Source: Acidobacteriota bacterium
GTDB lineage: Bacteria > Acidobacteriota > Vicinamibacteria > Vicinamibacterales > 2-12-FULL-66-21
Assembly: GCA_013697225.1 (NCBI GenBank)
Contig: JACCXG010000077.1
Span: 1 to 6,958, forward strand
DNA: 6,958 nt
Direction of reading: 5' to 3'
The stretch's first letter is position 1. Every line of letters starts with the position of its first letter. The notes beneath the pieces are model-generated. The model was not told the DNA's origin. It did not search any database and saw only the letters and a list, made by a program, of their open reading frames with translations. Below are positions 6,132 through 6,958 of this stretch, piece after piece. The position numbers and the translations under genes were made by a program.

Positions 6132-6473
6132 TCACCCTTTGACGATGAAGCCGCGTGTCCCGAGGAGCGGGCGCACGCGTTCACGCACGTCTCCCGCCAG
6201 CTCGATTGCCCCAGGCCGGACGGTGCCTCCGGTGGCACAGGACTTTTTCAGAGCCCGGGCAAGCTCCTCGAGGAACGGTTCGTTGTCTGGAAGGCCGTCT
6301 ATGACCGTGACGCTCTTGCCGCTGCGCCCCTTCGATTCGAGGCGGAGCTTCGCCGTGACGCGTGGCGGTACTGGCTGATTGGCGTTCTTCGAGCACCGGC
6401 AGTCGGCAGCCGGCCAGCCGCATGTGGCGCAAGTGCGTCCCTTGTCGGTGGAGTAGACGAGGCGTGTCGTCAC
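6132..6473 (-). CDS. yciH: SUI1/YciH-family translation initiation factor-like protein with four-cysteine knuckle
   Basis: This 113-residue protein is a bacterial homologue of eIF1 (SUI1). E. coli YciH acts on the small ribosomal subunit and affects initiation fidelity under stress. The N-terminal LVYSTDKGR is a YciH signature. The SUI1 core spans about 38-113, with RSGKSVTVIDGL (50-61), LARALKKSCATGGTV (71-85), IELAGD (90-95) and the end RGFIVKG. Between signature and core is Cys15-x2-Cys18-x6-Cys25-x-Cys27, absent from the E. coli protein as I recall it, and suited to bind one zinc ion. The start is GTG at 6473, set by the TRLVYSTDKG homology; no strong Shine-Dalgarno precedes it. The secreted-protein gene follows after 4 bases, so the two are probably cotranscribed although no functional link is obvious. 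Confidence 0.92.
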   Translation of the reverse strand: MTTRLVYSTDKGRTCATCGWPAADCRCSKNANQPVPPRVTAKLRLESKGRSGKSVTVIDGLPDNEPFLEELARALKKSCATGGTVRPGAIELAGDVRERVRPLLGTRGFIVKG

Positions 6474-6532
6474 GTGAAGATGATGCCAGAAAACGAAGGC
6501 ATGACACGATGCAACAGAGGCAGGGGGGAACG
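6474..6532. promoter_or_regulatory. Divergent intergenic region with a short inverted repeat
   Basis: These 59 bases separate the YciH gene and the plus-strand reductase and must hold or border promoters for both. TGATGCC (6481-6487) and GGCATGA (6497-6503) form an inverted repeat matching at six of seven positions around an AT-rich 9-base centre. It could be an operator or a chance hairpin. I see no convincing -10/-35 pair on either strand. Confidence 0.35.
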
Positions 6533-6958
6533 ATGCGGGAACTGCGATACTCGGTGGCGGCCAGTCTGGATGGGTACATTGCGGGGCCGAACGGAGAGTT
6601 CGACTGGATTGTCGTGGACCCCGAAATTGACTTCGCGGCCATGTACGCCGGCTTCAGCGGCCTCGTCATGGGGCGCCGATCGTATGACGTGTTCGTGTCA
6701 ACGGGCGGCGGGGTCGGACCGGCCCTGCCTACCTACGTCTACTCGCGCACACTTCCCGAGGGGGAGCGTGAGGGTGTGACGTTCGTACAGGATGCCGTCG
6801 CTCACCTGAAAGGGCTGAAGGCCGGCGAGGGCAAGCCTCTCTGGTTATGGGGTGGCGGCGACCTCTTCCGGCACCTGGCGGAGGCCGGGCTTGTCGACCG
6901 CGTGGAGGTGGCAATCATCCCCGTGCTCCTCGGTGGCGGTGTCCAGCTCCTTCCCGCG
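6533..6958 (+). CDS. RibD C-terminal / dihydrofolate reductase-like protein (3' end missing)
   Basis: This is a reductase of the RibD C-terminal fold (COG0262-like), a family that usually binds NADPH and is often annotated as a dihydrofolate reductase family protein without a proven substrate. 142 codons are visible from the ATG at 6533 to the right edge; the family is usually 170-200 residues, so perhaps 30-50 are missing. Landmarks are YSVAASLDGYIAGPNG (6-21), LVMGRRSYDVF (44-54), LPTYVYSRTLP (65-75), LWLWGGGDLFRHL (103-115, the nucleotide-binding glycine turn) and VEVAIIPVLLGGG (124-136). GGGGGG stands 4 bases before the ATG. It is the only plus-strand gene and diverges from the YciH gene. 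True folate-reducing DHFR is unlikely because the conserved pattern is that of the YwjB/YyaP group. Confidence 0.92.
   Translation, partial: MRELRYSVAASLDGYIAGPNGEFDWIVVDPEIDFAAMYAGFSGLVMGRRSYDVFVSTGGGVGPALPTYVYSRTLPEGEREGVTFVQDAVAHLKGLKAGEGKPLWLWGGGDLFRHLAEAGLVDRVEVAIIPVLLGGGVQLLPA

Noticed and set aside
5907..6779. Plus-strand frame of 290 codons spanning the divergent junction
   Set aside because: Crosses the YciH gene antisense and the reductase out of frame; no conserved motif.
1..6958. Insertion sequence, integrase, tRNA or rRNA
   Set aside because: No transposase or recombinase motif, terminal inverted repeats, or tRNA-like cloverleaf sequence was seen.

Overview
The window is high-GC bacterial DNA in which almost every base is coding. 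Seven of the eight genes lie on the minus strand. The codon style, the four-cysteine YciH protein and the CACGGAG-type repeats recall soil or sediment phyla such as Acidobacteriota, Planctomycetota or Gemmatimonadota. That placement is only an impression; no rRNA or marker gene here settles it.

Layout by region, in the direction of minus-strand transcription. (a) 6473 to 5243: a SUI1/YciH-type translation factor with an added four-cysteine zinc knuckle, followed 4 bases later by a secreted protein of unknown function. (b) 5242 to 5072: a 171-base gap with a possible weak hairpin and a TACAAT promoter-like element. (c) 5071 to 1: a probable five-gene operon. It runs zinc-dependent sugar/polyol dehydrogenase, COG3618 fuconolactonase-like amidohydrolase (4-base overlap), a cytoplasmic GH84 O-GlcNAcase-like enzyme (121-base gap), a GNAT-fold protein (ATGA overlap), and a DegT/StrS aminotransferase (ATGA overlap) cut by the window edge. 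(d) On the plus strand, diverging from the YciH gene across 59 bases, a RibD-C/DHFR-type reductase starts at 6533 and runs off the right edge.

The main point of interest is the GH84-GNAT pair. The GH84 protein carries every active-site residue of human O-GlcNAcase (OGA) at matching spacing, plus a sequence resembling the human helical stalk. The next gene, coupled by a 4-base overlap, resembles the human OGA C-terminal pseudo-acetyltransferase domain. The operon therefore encodes the whole human OGA architecture as two proteins. Unlike the human domain, this GNAT keeps an acetyl-CoA-binding motif.

A second oddity is a G/A-rich repeat block at about 865-1118, including a perfect 49-base direct repeat. 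It is read in frame as a roughly 100-residue low-complexity tail on the GNAT protein, and it still ends exactly in the ATGA overlap with the aminotransferase.

Taken together, dehydrogenase, lactonase-like hydrolase, GlcNAc-glycosidase, acetyltransferase fold and sugar aminotransferase suggest intracellular processing of an N-acetylamino sugar or its glycoside. The substrate cannot be read from the sequence.
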